Shown piece after piece: positions 5,266 through 5,344 of a stretch of DNA of 5,344 nt. The DNA comes from JBGTHB01 sp041746415 (GTDB taxonomy: Bacteria; Pseudomonadota; Gammaproteobacteria; Coxiellales; Coxiellaceae), in the NCBI GenBank assembly GCA_041746415.1, contig JBGTHB010000158.1, positions 1 to 5,344 on the forward strand, given 5' to 3'. A program made the translations under genes and the position numbers. A model generated the notes under the pieces. The model had not been told where the DNA came from. It did no database searches and saw nothing but the letters and a program-made list of their open reading frames with translations. Numbering within the stretch: the first letter of the stretch is position 1; each line of letters opens with the position of its first letter.

Positions 5266-5344
5266 GATTTGACCAACAGGGCGAGCAAAATTTACCGCGT
5301 GATTACTTATCAAATGAAGCTAAGTTTTGGTATAGCGAGTTTAT
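5262..5344 (+). CDS. Unidentified protein, 3' end outside the window
   Basis: An ATG with GAGGG 7 bases upstream opens 27 full codons and runs off the window without a stop. The visible N-terminus, starting MRFDQQGEQNLPRDYLSNEA and followed by KFWYSEF, is polar with several aromatics. It has no signal peptide or membrane segment in view and does not match the N-terminus of SecA, MutT or SecM that follow lpxC in E. coli. I do not recognise the family. It lies 332 bases after lpxC on the same strand and probably has separate regulation; a promoter candidate at 4993-5022 and a weak TTGATA at 5159-5164 lie upstream. Existence as a gene is likely; function is unknown. Confidence 0.6.
   Translation, partial: MRFDQQGEQNLPRDYLSNEAKFWYSEF

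Overview
The window is the distal part of a division and cell wall (dcw) cluster from a Gram-negative bacterium, almost certainly a gammaproteobacterium. All genes lie on the + strand in the order murB (5' end cut off), ftsQ, ftsA, ftsZ, lpxC, followed by a non-coding stretch of about 330 bases and the first 27 codons of an unidentified gene. The ftsQ-ftsA-ftsZ-lpxC order and the close match of LpxC, FtsZ and FtsA to the E. coli proteins point to Gammaproteobacteria. The AT-leaning composition, and a compact MurB inside the cluster instead of elsewhere as in E. coli, recall Legionellales-type lineages. That narrower placement is only an inference.

Layout: 1-605 is the C-terminal two thirds of MurB (UDP-MurNAc formation, cytoplasm). 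FtsQ most likely starts at a GTG at 595 inside the end of murB, so the two are probably translationally coupled. No ddl gene lies between them. A 132-base gap after ftsQ carries a candidate extended -10 promoter, then ftsA (1465-2697). A 53-base gap with an 8-bp stem-loop and a strong ribosome site leads to ftsZ (2751-3908). A 109-base gap holds two neighbouring perfect inverted repeats and a good extended -10 promoter in front of lpxC (4018-4929). After lpxC comes an apparently gene-poor region with repeated TAAAATAT motifs, another extended -10 candidate, two small hairpins and two weak small-ORF candidates. The last gene starts at 5262 and runs off the window.

How the genes work together: MurB completes UDP-MurNAc for peptidoglycan. 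FtsQ links the cytoplasmic ring to the septal synthase through FtsB/FtsL. FtsZ polymerises into the Z ring, and FtsA anchors it to the membrane by its C-terminal amphipathic helix, gripping the FtsZ C-terminal peptide. LpxC commits UDP-acyl-GlcNAc to lipid A. The set therefore couples septation to wall and outer-membrane synthesis. All visible catalytic or binding motifs are intact, and I see no mobile element, CRISPR array, tRNA or rRNA. Most of the window is ordinary core genome. The less explained parts are the two intergenic regions flanking lpxC, the missing ddl, and a second peptide-like motif in the FtsZ tail.
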